From assembly GCA_002162955.1 (NCBI GenBank), contig MABD01000057.1:248001-312000 (forward strand): a stretch of DNA of 64,000 nt, read 5' to 3'. Within the stretch, counting starts at the first letter, position 1, and every line of letters starts with the position of its first letter. This DNA comes from Gammaproteobacteria bacterium 45_16_T64. Lineage in GTDB: Bacteria; Pseudomonadota; Gammaproteobacteria; Pseudomonadales; Ketobacteraceae. A model generated the notes under the pieces. That model saw nothing but the letters and a program-made list of their open reading frames with translations. It was not told where the DNA came from and did not search any database. The translations under genes were made by a program, and so were the position numbers. Positions 9,697-18,897 of this stretch are shown here, one piece after another.

Positions 9697-12600
9697 TTCG
9701 CTTAGCCGCTAGAAGCAAAGCGCCATACCAGTTACACACTTCTAACACCATATCCAGATTTGCGTCACCTGACCTAACTTCGTCTTCAAAACAAATAAAT
9801 TTTGCCGACGAACCAGGTATGAAAATTTTCGAAAAATAGATGAGATCATGTATTCTATTTGCCAGTGCTTCATATTCGTTATTGTCGTACATTACCCTCA
9901 ATGCTGTCTTGAAATCTTCTTTTTGATAAAAGTCCAAAGCAAGATTCGCTATATTTTTCTTTTCTCGTAATATTTTGGTGCTTTCCAATACGTCATAAAC
10001 ACACTCCTTCTGTAAAGGTTTATCGACAAAATCAACTGCTCCCGATAGCAACATCTCGTCTTTTCGTATGGGGTTTGAACTCATCCCAACAATTGGGATA
10101 CTCCCCCCTTGCATTGCAAGTATCGTCTTAATCACGCTAAGCCCGTCGGAGCGATATAACGTGTAGTCAACGAAAATCAGATCGTAGCGTTTCTTGGATA
10201 TAGCATTAAAATACTCCTCTTCATTACAAGCTATATCGGCAAATAAACCCTGACCAAAACCAGGTAAGTCCACCGGTGTCATACTGTCATCAATGAACAG
10301 GATGCTCGTAGTTGTGATCTGTGGCGCATCTTCAAACGTAAAGGACAAACCATCTATCAGGGACCCCGCCTTATCCAAGGCGTACCTAGGCAAAAACAAA
10401 ATCCATTTTGACGCCGCTGATCTAAACGATTCATTGTCGGACAAAACAACTGCGCCAACCAAACGATGCTGATTCTCATATTTGTGTAAGATCGTTTCTA
10501 CGTCGGTTAACTCATCATCTGTTGCAATTAATACAACCTTGCGAGACGTATTAATAAGATTGTTTTCCGTAATCGCTTTATACACCCATCCAAAAGACTC
10601 GCTATCGTTAATGCATTCGTTCAGGATAATGACGTCATACACTCCGAGTAGATTACCATGCCTCGCATCAGAAACGGGAAAAGTGAACTTAAAATGTGCG
10701 CCTACATCATTTTTTACACACTCCAAATTTGCCCCCATTGCTTGGGCGAACTCACGACAAGTTGCAAGCCCAACACCAGACCCTTTGTTTGACGTTGTAA
10801 AGTAATAGCCAAAAATATGATCTTGGAGAGCCTCGGATATCCCGAGCCCATTATCTTTGACATGTACCTCATACTTGGTCTGATGCTCAATGCAACTTAT
10901 GTCTACCGAAGTCCCTTTTGAATGCCGTATAGCATTAGACAAAAGATTATGCACGATATGGGTAACATAGCCTTTGTCGGAATAGACATTCATGATCGAC
11001 GACAAAGGACCACTAACGCCCAGGGATATACCACCATCAATTGCCTCATATTTGAAAACCGAGAGCAAATCAAAGCACAGCGAAACAGGCGAAAACTTCT
11101 TAAGCTGCATTGATTCTTTCTCGTAGGCTCGTCCCAAATGCATAACCTCATCCATTGCGTGCGTCATCCTTTCGATCAATTTTCCTTGCCTATAAAGAAC
11201 CTCTCTCTGCTCCTCGCTATTGGTTTGATCAATCGCTTTTAAATTAAGCCCCATCACAGATTGCATGGGATTTTTGATTTCATGGCTTATACCTGAATAT
11301 TTTTTTGCTTGATTGATCAACCTTTCGGCATAGATAGCGCGATTAATTTGATCCGAAATATCGACGATAGATCCATTGATATACTTGTTTTGGTGATTAA
11401 CAATGCTAACGGATATATGCCTATTATTGCCTTCAACAAAACCAACTTCTTTAAAAAGGACATCAGGTTGACAGATTGCTTTCTCCACAAAACTAGAACA
11501 ATCCAATCGAGTAACGTTTTCGAAAAGGTCTAATATATCCATCCGACCAACAGGTCCGTTTTTAACACCAAATATATTTAGCGCCTCTACATTTGCTCGA
11601 TTGAGTCTTCCACTAATATCTGCGTTAAAAAGCCCAGAGGAGCTCAACTCATATGACTGTCGATATTTTTTCTCATCTTCTCTTAGAGAGAGCAGCCTAA
11701 TTTGAGTTTCGTTATGATAGGAAATTAATTTAAAACAATTTCTAAGATCTGCAATGCTACTTTTAAGTTGCGTACTACGACCAGGGTGATCAAGAATAAA
11801 CCGTAGAACCCCGCAATCCTTCCCGAAATTGGATGCATCGACATGCACGTCTGTTGCTCCTCTGAACTCGACATCGACTGAAATCGTCCGTTCTGGCTCA
11901 TACTCCCATTGACTTGCAGACAAAATATTACCGAGAAATATCATGATTTTTTGCCTGTCCAGATACCCCATTTCACCGAGAGATTCAATCGCGCTTACTG
12001 TTAACGTATTTTCTTCCTCTGATAACTCACGAAGTAATCCTCGTGCCCCCCAAACCTCCAACACCCCCTTCAATCTAGACTTAGTAGGTATCGAATCGTC
12101 TCCTAAGAGTTTCAATACAAATATTTTTGCCTGAAGTGCAATGATCTGATCAACGGTATGGCCATGACGAACAGCTGTTTTTTCTGCGGAATTAAACAAC
12201 TTCAACGCTTTGGACTTCGCACCCTTCAGCAAGTAGCAATAACCTTTTAGACACCGGACCTTTGAGACAACGCTGACAGAGCCTTGCTTCTCCAATTTTT
12301 GTAAATAGTTCAGCTCCTTAGATAAAGAAACCGAACAACTATTTTTGAGTCCAATCCGTGACTTTGCGACTCCGAAATGAAAAGCAAACAGTGCTTCACC
12401 ATAGGTCCCCCGAATTCCATCTACATATTCCTTAGCTAAATCAAAATGCTTCAGTGCACTTTCATACCTTTCATACAAATTGCACCCTACACCGGCAAAA
12501 TGGTTCGCAATAAAGACTGCAGAACGATCGTTGGCAATGCCTGATGGCGTAATATCTCGTTGAATATCAAATACATCACCTGCCATTAAAATTTTTGGCG

Positions 12601-14767
12601 ATTTAGTTTCAAGGTCAATGACTAACTGACAAACCGACCTTATCCACAAGTCTGCATTTTCCTGCCTAAAACGACCAAGCTTATTCCTGTATAAACCCAC
12701 CCTCTCTCGGATTTCACGCAAAGGTATCACTGAATCAAAACCATGAAAGACCGACAAGTGAGCAGCATATGCAGCAAAATCAAGGGAGCCTACAGATAAT
12801 TGGGAATGAAATACACCATCCAGTTTTTCAGTACTTTCACTGATACTTTTTGAATGCGCACCATAGAACGCTTCAACCGAAAATACGCTCCTCTGCCTGT
12901 AGTAGCCCGTAGAAAGAACAAGTTCTATCTTTTTAGCTAGGCGAAGAAGAAAGGGCGTATAACGATAATCTCTGAATATACCGGAAGAAATCGCAGTAGC
13001 ATATAGCGTGAGCGTGTAGCTGGTTTCCTCAGTTATGCCATATTTGACTGCATCGTTGATAATAACAAACACAAGATACCCAGCAAGAAAAAAATTAGTA
13101 CTATAACAGGCTATCAGACACTTACTTAACAGAGCAGCCTTAGATTTTGCAACTGGATCATTGCAAACGGAAAAATGGCGATTCAGCTTGCTAATAGAAA
13201 TAACAGTCCGAGAGAGCTCCGTCGCCACAAGCAAGGGTAGCGTTAAGGCGTCATCATGGGGCATATCCATACCCAATAATGCCAGCCCTTCCCGGGCAAT
13301 CGCTACAGCCTTTAGCATTTCATTCTTCGACATGTACCCATCGACGAGGATTTGATACATGTTCATTTTATCTTCTAATGGGATATTTTGAGCCAGAACG
13401 AAGCTCAGAACCTCTTCCATTTGCACCAGATCATTTGCGAAATAACTGGAAATTGCAATTTCACGACAAGCATCGACGGCCCGACTTGACAGTTTTTTAT
13501 CAGTCTTAATTAGCTGAAATAATCGACAACCTATTTTATAACGAAGCTCTGCTTTACTCTCCAAGGCCGCTTCCACGGCACCATTTAGATACAAATTGAA
13601 AAGAAAGGCTCTAGGGATTTCTATGCTCTCCGATGTGATTTTTAAAAGTATGGAAGCAATCAAAAAGTCCGTCACTTCTTTTCTCTTAGCCTGCCCCAGA
13701 TATAAGGATAGAGACATTTCTTTAAGGACTTTTTTTTCAACCTCATGCGGGAACAACATCAAACACTCTGCATGATCCAGGTCATGTACAAAGCTAAAAG
13801 TATCTTCATCAATCTTCTCGAGGAACAATCCCTTTTGCAGACTTTCCAGCGTTGCAAATTCATAACCTGGAAACCCTACCTCCAATACCAACCGATTAAA
13901 CGTAAAGCCTAGTAGAGCCGCACGAAACAACATTCGCCTCTCAATATCAGAAAGCATCTGAACACCCACCTGATTGTTTAGTTTTCGCACAATACTGCGC
14001 AAATTGCCGCCGCCATGCTCAGCAATACGTACCACTTGTGTACGTTCGATATTACTGGAAATTATTTTCTGAAAATTGAGAATAAACGAAATTGACTCTT
14101 GCATCGTAAGCAACGAGAGCTCCATTATTACGTTGCTTATAGAGTGGCGACGCAAGCGCATGTTAATTTCATCCAGGCTCTCTTGATAGCACCTCTCAGA
14201 ACGGGACAAAAAAATCATTTTTGCATCAATTCGTTCATCCCTGATTAGCTCAAAAATAAACTCCATGTCTTCATGATCTGCCCACTGAACATCATCGAAA
14301 ACAAAAAAAAGCAATCGATCAACATTATCTGAAATTACTCGACAAAGCTCTTTGATAGCAAGGTGTACAACCGCAAACTCCTGGATCGGCGAACCAATAC
14401 TTTCTAAATTTACAATAAACTCGCTCAGCTTGGGTGCAAATGAAAGGAGGCAAGAAAAATCAGCAGGTGCATTATTAAGAATAGTGGCCCACTTAATACC
14501 AGAACCCTTTTCGTTTTCGACAATTAACTCAACTAAATACTCGACAAACTCATTAAAAATTCCCGTTGATCGATCTGCAGCGAACTTGATGTTAACAGAA
14601 AGAATATTATGCCGGCTGAGGCATTGTTGCATAAACGTGGTTTTTCCCGAACCTCCCAGTCCTGATATAAGTAACAGCCTGCCTTCACCAATAGCGTAAT
14701 TGTCAAATGTACGGTGATCAACATCTCTAATTGGACCAACATAAGTACTTTCAATCATGCCTTTCAT
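9665..14767 (-). CDS. Giant hybrid sensor kinase: AAA/STAND-type ATPase, helical repeats, PAS, histidine kinase, receiver
   Basis: 1,700-residue soluble sensor with no evident membrane segment. The N-terminus is a nucleotide-binding domain with Walker A GLGGSGKTT (36-44) and Walker B LLFFVFDD near 152-159. A long alpha-helical region (about 350-920) resembles the TPR-like sensor of MalT/STAND proteins. A PAS-like segment (about 1035-1150) leads into a histidine kinase with His1162 in SGISHEIKNP, and N, G1 and G2 boxes (HNLLSNA, DNGLGI, GSGVGLA). A receiver with Asp1534 in IFVDYTL and Lys in VDKPL follows, then about 90 more residues. A stretch at about 1395-1490 could be a second, degenerate receiver. 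It overlaps the receiver gene downstream and is first of three regulatory genes facing pfaA. The ligand is unknown. Confidence 0.88.
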   Translation of the reverse strand: MKGMIESTYVGPIRDVDHRTFDNYAIGEGRLLLISGLGGSGKTTFMQQCLSRHNILSVNIKFAADRSTGIFNEFVEYLVELIVENEKGSGIKWATILNNAPADFSCLLSFAPKLSEFIVNLESIGSPIQEFAVVHLAIKELCRVISDNVDRLLFFVFDDVQWADHEDMEFIFELIRDERIDAKMIFLSRSERCYQESLDEINMRLRRHSISNVIMELSLLTMQESISFILNFQKIISSNIERTQVVRIAEHGGGNLRSIVRKLNNQVGVQMLSDIERRMLFRAALLGFTFNRLVLEVGFPGYEFATLESLQKGLFLEKIDEDTFSFVHDLDHAECLMLFPHEVEKKVLKEMSLSLYLGQAKRKEVTDFLIASILLKITSESIEIPRAFLFNLYLNGAVEAALESKAELRYKIGCRLFQLIKTDKKLSSRAVDACREIAISSYFANDLVQMEEVLSFVLAQNIPLEDKMNMYQILVDGYMSKNEMLKAVAIAREGLALLGMDMPHDDALTLPLLVATELSRTVISISKLNRHFSVCNDPVAKSKAALLSKCLIACYSTNFFLAGYLVFVIINDAVKYGITEETSYTLTLYATAISSGIFRDYRYTPFLLRLAKKIELVLSTGYYRQRSVFSVEAFYGAHSKSISESTEKLDGVFHSQLSVGSLDFAAYAAHLSVFHGFDSVIPLREIRERVGLYRNKLGRFRQENADLWIRSVCQLVIDLETKSPKILMAGDVFDIQRDITPSGIANDRSAVFIANHFAGVGCNLYERYESALKHFDLAKEYVDGIRGTYGEALFAFHFGVAKSRIGLKNSCSVSLSKELNYLQKLEKQGSVSVVSKVRCLKGYCYLLKGAKSKALKLFNSAEKTAVRHGHTVDQIIALQAKIFVLKLLGDDSIPTKSRLKGVLEVWGARGLLRELSEEENTLTVSAIESLGEMGYLDRQKIMIFLGNILSASQWEYEPERTISVDVEFRGATDVHVDASNFGKDCGVLRFILDHPGRSTQLKSSIADLRNCFKLISYHNETQIRLLSLREDEKKYRQSYELSSSGLFNADISGRLNRANVEALNIFGVKNGPVGRMDILDLFENVTRLDCSSFVEKAICQPDVLFKEVGFVEGNNRHISVSIVNHQNKYINGSIVDISDQINRAIYAERLINQAKKYSGISHEIKNPMQSVMGLNLKAIDQTNSEEQREVLYRQGKLIERMTHAMDEVMHLGRAYEKESMQLKKFSPVSLCFDLLSVFKYEAIDGGISLGVSGPLSSIMNVYSDKGYVTHIVHNLLSNAIRHSKGTSVDISCIEHQTKYEVHVKDNGLGISEALQDHIFGYYFTTSNKGSGVGLATCREFAQAMGANLECVKNDVGAHFKFTFPVSDARHGNLLGVYDVIILNECINDSESFGWVYKAITENNLINTSRKVVLIATDDELTDVETILHKYENQHRLVGAVVLSDNESFRSAASKWILFLPRYALDKAGSLIDGLSFTFEDAPQITTTSILFIDDSMTPVDLPGFGQGLFADIACNEEEYFNAISKKRYDLIFVDYTLYRSDGLSVIKTILAMQGGSIPIVGMSSNPIRKDEMLLSGAVDFVDKPLQKECVYDVLESTKILREKKNIANLALDFYQKEDFKTALRVMYDNNEYEALANRIHDLIYFSKIFIPGSSAKFICFEDEVRSGDANLDMVLEVCNWYGALLLAAKRIAKIGGEGVG

Positions 14768-14906
14768 TTTATTGTCTCTTCAAGGTAAAACCAACCCTCA
14801 GATATTAGAACATTTCTTATGCGTTATGAATAGATTCAATTGGCCCATCAAACAATCTTCAATCAATATCTCCACATCCCTCTGATTCTATTCAGGAACA
14901 AGTGCA

Positions 14907-15668
14907 ATGTATCGAGTCCACTCGCCTAGTAACAAAACTCAACCGATAACCCTTTTATTTATTCCGGGAGCTTTCCATGGAGACTGGAGCTTTACACACT
15001 TCGTGGAGTTCTTTACGAGCAACGGCTTTGAATGTGTCACCTTCAATTTCCCCACTCCTAACAAGTGGACGCCTATCAACGTGTATACCAATCACCTAAC
15101 TCAATGCATAGCCTCCCTAAATAGGCGTATCGTCTGTATCGCACACAGCATGGGGAGTTACGTCCTCGCCAAATATACAGAAAAACATTTTATTGAAGGC
15201 GCCATATTACTTGCACCCATGCCCCTAACAGGATGGTTCTTTAGTTTCATCAAGGCAGGGTGGAAATTCCCAATTACCACCTTAGAAAGCTTGATCAGCT
15301 TCGACATTAACAGGTTCATACTCAACGACAGCGCGCTAAAGAACTACTTTTTCTCTGACAAATATAATGAACACCAACTTGTGAGATATAGGCAAAAACT
15401 AACCAAAGAATCCAGTTTCGCGCTATGCATTGAGACCACCACTAGGCCCGTGAACACATCAAAATCAAAAAATAATATTGGATTTATTTCGGTATTAGCA
15501 TCCAATAACGACGGACTTTTTCCACTAAATTCAGCTCGAGATACCGCTAAAATATACCGAGCTAACCTACTTGTTTTAGATGATTTTTCCCACGATCTAA
15601 TGTTAGATCCAAAATGGACCCTGCCTGCAAATATAGTGTTCGAAGAGATCATGAAAAACACGACCTGA
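14907..15668 (+). CDS. Alpha/beta-fold hydrolase
   Basis: 253-residue serine hydrolase of the alpha/beta fold. It shows an oxyanion-hole-type segment (LLFIPGAFHGDW), the nucleophile elbow AHSMGS with Ser near residue 81, an acidic segment near SNNDGLFP, and a candidate catalytic His in DDFSHDLML. No signal peptide is evident. It is divergent from the giant kinase gene, with 139 bases between their starts, so both promoters lie there. The substrate cannot be told from the sequence; a small ester or thioester is possible given the lipid-related neighbours, but that is speculation. Confidence 0.75.
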   Translation: MYRVHSPSNKTQPITLLFIPGAFHGDWSFTHFVEFFTSNGFECVTFNFPTPNKWTPINVYTNHLTQCIASLNRRIVCIAHSMGSYVLAKYTEKHFIEGAILLAPMPLTGWFFSFIKAGWKFPITTLESLISFDINRFILNDSALKNYFFSDKYNEHQLVRYRQKLTKESSFALCIETTTRPVNTSKSKNNIGFISVLASNNDGLFPLNSARDTAKIYRANLLVLDDFSHDLMLDPKWTLPANIVFEEIMKNTT

Positions 15669-15789
15669 TATTAAATTAATTATAATCAGATATGAAGGTT
15701 TTCAATTGGAATGACAGTAAATTTTCTATCAATATAACAGCGTGTATTACGAAAGATCGTTTAGGTCAATTTCATTAAAGAAAAACAAT

Positions 15790-16923
15790 ATGCTGAAGAG
15801 AATCCTTACCCAAGCCATTTCAAGAAAGCCCAAACGAAGATCACCTAATCAGTTTCGGGCAAAAAAAGGCCAGCAGTTGCTATCAAGTGAAGATAGACAA
15901 CGAAAGATTTCCCACCTCAGGCTGTTATATTCAGACTTAGCTACCAATATATGGGAACAAGATTACCTTTACGCGTTAGAACAATTTGCAGAACTCGCCC
16001 AAGAGATCACAACTAAGGGTATCGATGAACACACAAAGCCTCCAAGCTTTATTGATCACACTCTACAAATGCTTATTCTCAACGCAAAAGATACTCCAAG
16101 GTCGAAAGAGCATCACTCCTTAGAGAATTCTACGATTGCCTCAGATAGGCGAAAGTTTGGGGTTTTCACCATACTTCTTGCATCGAATATGCAAGAGATC
16201 ATCTCCGGGGTAGAGGTATCTTTCCAAAAAAAAACGGGACGCTTTCAGCAGTGGCACCCCTGGCACGGTGCAATGCCTCTGGGCACGCTCTACACTTTTC
16301 AACACAAACAACATCTCTCTAACCATAAAACCCCTGAGCTCCTCAACCAAGCTGCAATCATCCCGATACTGCCTTATCTAATTAGGGGAAACTCTACGGT
16401 GTGGCTATTTGAAGATCACGCCTTACTAAATCAGCTATTCGACTGCCTAAAGCAGAAAGCCAACCCAAAGGATTACAGCAACCCAACAATGCTTCTTCAC
16501 GAAGAAGTAATGGACTCCCTTAGAGAGCTCATCCATAAAAACGCTTTAATTACGAATAGACCAGGTGCAGATATTTGGGTAACCGAAGAAGAGACCTGGG
16601 TCCTATCAAAAACAGCTATAGAAACCGCAAGAACCCAACTGGCTATCGAAGGTCTCCAGTGCGCGCCAATAAATGTGGCAAAGATTTTCAAATCGCTACG
16701 CGCTAATCATCTGATTATTGAAAACCCAGAAGGTGGGAGCGTATGGACTGCTAAAGTTACCCATCACGCCACAAAATGGCAACAAAAGCAGACTTTTCTG
16801 AGGATTAAGAACGACATAATCGACCCACCTATAAGTGAGAATATATTTGACGGAAATATTGTTCCGATAGATCGAAGCGGCAATCCAATCACAACATGTA
16901 TTCGTCACGAACACCTAATTTGA
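15790..16923 (+). CDS. Degenerate TraI_2 (MobH relaxase)-like protein
   Basis: 377 residues from an ATG at 15790; a GTG at 15742 in frame is an alternative. The layout follows the TraI_2 N-terminal domain of MobH-type relaxases of integrative conjugative elements, plus the C-terminal TraI_2_C-like domain. Residues 84-94 (PPSFIDHTLQM) sit where the family has a His-rich GGLxxHxLE motif. Residues 123-137 (FGVFTILLASNMQEI) sit where it has the HD motif (LLHDIGK). WHPWHG (155-160) matches the family's WxPWxG. The metal-binding His/His-Asp residues are largely gone, so an HD-type activity is unlikely. No conjugation genes lie nearby. The homology is my own motif-based reading; a domesticated or decaying gene is the best guess. 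Confidence 0.55.
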   Translation: MLKRILTQAISRKPKRRSPNQFRAKKGQQLLSSEDRQRKISHLRLLYSDLATNIWEQDYLYALEQFAELAQEITTKGIDEHTKPPSFIDHTLQMLILNAKDTPRSKEHHSLENSTIASDRRKFGVFTILLASNMQEIISGVEVSFQKKTGRFQQWHPWHGAMPLGTLYTFQHKQHLSNHKTPELLNQAAIIPILPYLIRGNSTVWLFEDHALLNQLFDCLKQKANPKDYSNPTMLLHEEVMDSLRELIHKNALITNRPGADIWVTEEETWVLSKTAIETARTQLAIEGLQCAPINVAKIFKSLRANHLIIENPEGGSVWTAKVTHHATKWQQKQTFLRIKNDIIDPPISENIFDGNIVPIDRSGNPITTCIRHEHLI

Positions 16924-17025
16924 AGCTCTAGGATGGCATCTTGAATATCAGAAAGGAATTTGGTGCGAAGGTAAAAATTCCGCTATGGGGCGGGACCTTC
17001 TAGGAAAATCAAAGACTTCACAACT

Positions 17026-17113
17026 TGGCGGAGAGGGAGGGATTCGAACCCTCGATACCTTGCGGTATACACACTTTCCAGGCGTGCTCCTTCGGCCACT
17101 CGGACACCTCTCC
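17026..17113 (-). tRNA. tRNA-Ser (anticodon GGA)
   Basis: 88-nt class II tRNA on the minus strand with encoded CCA. The acceptor stem GGAGAGG/CCTCTCC, the anticodon loop reading CTGGAAA (GGA), a long variable arm (TATACCGCAAGGTAT), and a T-arm with GGTTCGAATCC are all visible. It stands alone between the TraI_2-like gene and a nitroreductase. Confidence 0.95.
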
Positions 17114-17168
17114 AAGTTGTAAGGCGCGTAAGATATAGCTTTTCAAACAATAATTCAAATGAAATCCG

Positions 17169-17732
17169 CTATTTATCCCAAAATTCTACACATTCGCTCA
17201 TTTCTTGTGGCTTTATCTCCTTTGGTTCCCCTACTGGCGTCCCCAAATAGAGGTAACCTACGATCTGATCTTCCGCTTCCAAATCAAAATGAGCGCGCAC
17301 CACTTCACTATAGGCCATCCCCCCCGTTCTCCACATTGCACCATAGCCAAGGTCAATCGCTGCGAGTTGCATATTCTGGATGGCAGCGGCAGTTGCAGCA
17401 ACCTGCTCAATAACAGGTACCTTGTGCTCTGCTGTCACCTTCGCGATAGCTACAATAATTAACGGAGCGCGCAAAGGCATTGACCGTGTTTTCGTTTTCT
17501 TGGCCTCACTTGCTTCTGGAGTACTACTAAGCAAGGATTTCTCAAATAGCGCCCCAAGCGCCTCCAGCCCTTCACCTTGAACAACAACAAATTTCCACGG
17601 CTTTAGTCGACCATGATCCGGGGCTCTTGTTGCACACTCAACAATCTTGAGGACTTCTGAACGAGCAGGTCCTGGAGAACATAATTTTGGGCTCGATACC
17701 CGGCGAAGTATTGAATCTGTAACTGAGCTCAT
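17169..17732 (-). CDS. Nitroreductase family FMN oxidoreductase (YdjA-like)
   Basis: 187-residue flavoprotein. It contains the family's N-terminal FMN-binding segment (RAPDHGRLKPWKFVVV), a central helix (AATAAAIQNMQLAAIDLGYG) and the C-terminal GYLYLGTP. The spacing matches the small YdjA subgroup of nitroreductases, which act as NAD(P)H-dependent FMN dimers. The start at 17732 is chosen because AGGA lies about eight bases upstream and the protein then begins at the usual family position; 17792 would add 20 uncharacteristic residues. It is transcribed alone, toward the tRNA-Ser gene. The physiological substrate is unknown for most of this family. Confidence 0.85.
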   Translation of the reverse strand: MSSVTDSILRRVSSPKLCSPGPARSEVLKIVECATRAPDHGRLKPWKFVVVQGEGLEALGALFEKSLLSSTPEASEAKKTKTRSMPLRAPLIIVAIAKVTAEHKVPVIEQVAATAAAIQNMQLAAIDLGYGAMWRTGGMAYSEVVRAHFDLEAEDQIVGYLYLGTPVGEPKEIKPQEMSECVEFWDK

Positions 17733-18023
17733 TCGATTTCCTACAAAGCGACATTTAGTTAATGCCGCTAGCCTATTCCGTTTAAGAATCATTAACTAGT
17801 TATTTAACTGCTTTGATTCCTAACCTAATAAGGGTAATATGCAGCGCCTTTACGACTTCTTAGTTCCCTTTTACCGATGAATTTTGTAAGTTTCTTGTAA
17901 AACTATGAGGTTGTTATCATTTCTGCAACCTCCTTTGTGAGACTCTTGATGCTACTGGCTGTTTTTTAACCTAACATCCTTATCAGTTTGCTGATCCCTT
18001 CCCGAAAAGCGACAAAAAGAAAC

Positions 18024-18743
18024 ATGAAAACACACCAGCTACATAAATGGACAATTTCACCTGAAGAAGCCAGGTCTATACAGAAAAATCTCTGCGCCTG
18101 GGTTTCCACTCAAGAACGCTGCCAGTCTCCATCGCTAGTAGCAAGAATTGAGTTTAGCGGCAGCCAAGGCGATCAAGGGTCTAGCCAATCAACCGTCACA
18201 ATCAAAAGCTTCCCTTCACTGGGTTTTTTAGAACGTAAAGTTGGCATCAAGAAAAGTGGCTTCCCTCGCGTACCGGGACTTATCTCTTTTCAGAAAGCTC
18301 CCTCTGCCATCTCCGCCCTGGAAAAGCTATCCCACACCCCTGACTTGATCATCTGTGACGGAAGGGGTATCACAGGGCCTGATAGTTTTGGCGTTGCATC
18401 GCACGTAGGTATCCTTGCAAACCTGCCGACGATAGGAATCCGCCCCCCTAAAGCACGCTTTAACTATTCTACACTGGGCGAGCAACGAGGTGACTGGTTA
18501 CCTCTCGCCGATGAGACTGGCAACTCAGGGGTTCTCTTGAGAGTGCTCGATGGCCTAGACCCACTTCTTGTTTCACCCGCGCACAAGATCACCCAGGAAG
18601 ATGCTATAAGGCTGCTATTACAATTTTTCCCAAGCACGATTCCAGCAAGAGAATACATTGAGATTCTCTACCCCGAATCAGATCATGACATTGAAAACGC
18701 AATGCAACCCCAATTAAAGGCTGCCGGTAACAATAACAGTTAG
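18024..18743 (+). CDS. Endonuclease V-like protein lacking key catalytic residues
   Basis: 239 residues that align along their length with endonuclease V (deoxyinosine 3' endonuclease). VPGLISF, PDLIICDGRGI, GVASHVGI and LPTIGI match YIPGFLSF, PDLVFVDGHGI, GVASHFGL and VPTIGV of the E. coli enzyme. The catalytic set is broken. The position of Asp35 is Arg41, Glu89 (SFRE) is Lys91 (SFQK), the Lys139 region (GVAKK) is GIRPP, and HPRR is GPDS; only Asp110 (Asp102 here) and a C-terminal His remain. DNA cleavage is therefore unlikely. It may bind nucleic acid or be a decaying copy. The start is an ATG with a weak ribosome site; a TTG at 17988 is the alternative. Confidence 0.75.
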   Translation: MKTHQLHKWTISPEEARSIQKNLCAWVSTQERCQSPSLVARIEFSGSQGDQGSSQSTVTIKSFPSLGFLERKVGIKKSGFPRVPGLISFQKAPSAISALEKLSHTPDLIICDGRGITGPDSFGVASHVGILANLPTIGIRPPKARFNYSTLGEQRGDWLPLADETGNSGVLLRVLDGLDPLLVSPAHKITQEDAIRLLLQFFPSTIPAREYIEILYPESDHDIENAMQPQLKAAGNNNS

Positions 18744-18897
18744 CGCTGGCCTCCCCCAAAAACGCTGTTGTATGACGAGTGCCTACCAAGTACACTCGAT
18801 CATTCGAATACCAACTATACTATAACGGCCGGGATTGGAGACGCTTGCTGCGCCACACCTATTACAAGCCGAATTAACACAAAGCGATCAGATATAT

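Noticed and set aside
15742-15789. GTG start for the TraI_2-like protein
   Set aside because: Possible, but adds 16 residues without support; the ATG at 15790 is preferred.
17908-17935. GAGGTTG/CAACCTC hairpin upstream of the endonuclease V-like gene
   Set aside because: Seven-base stem with a 12-base loop and no T-run; too weak to call as a regulator or terminator.
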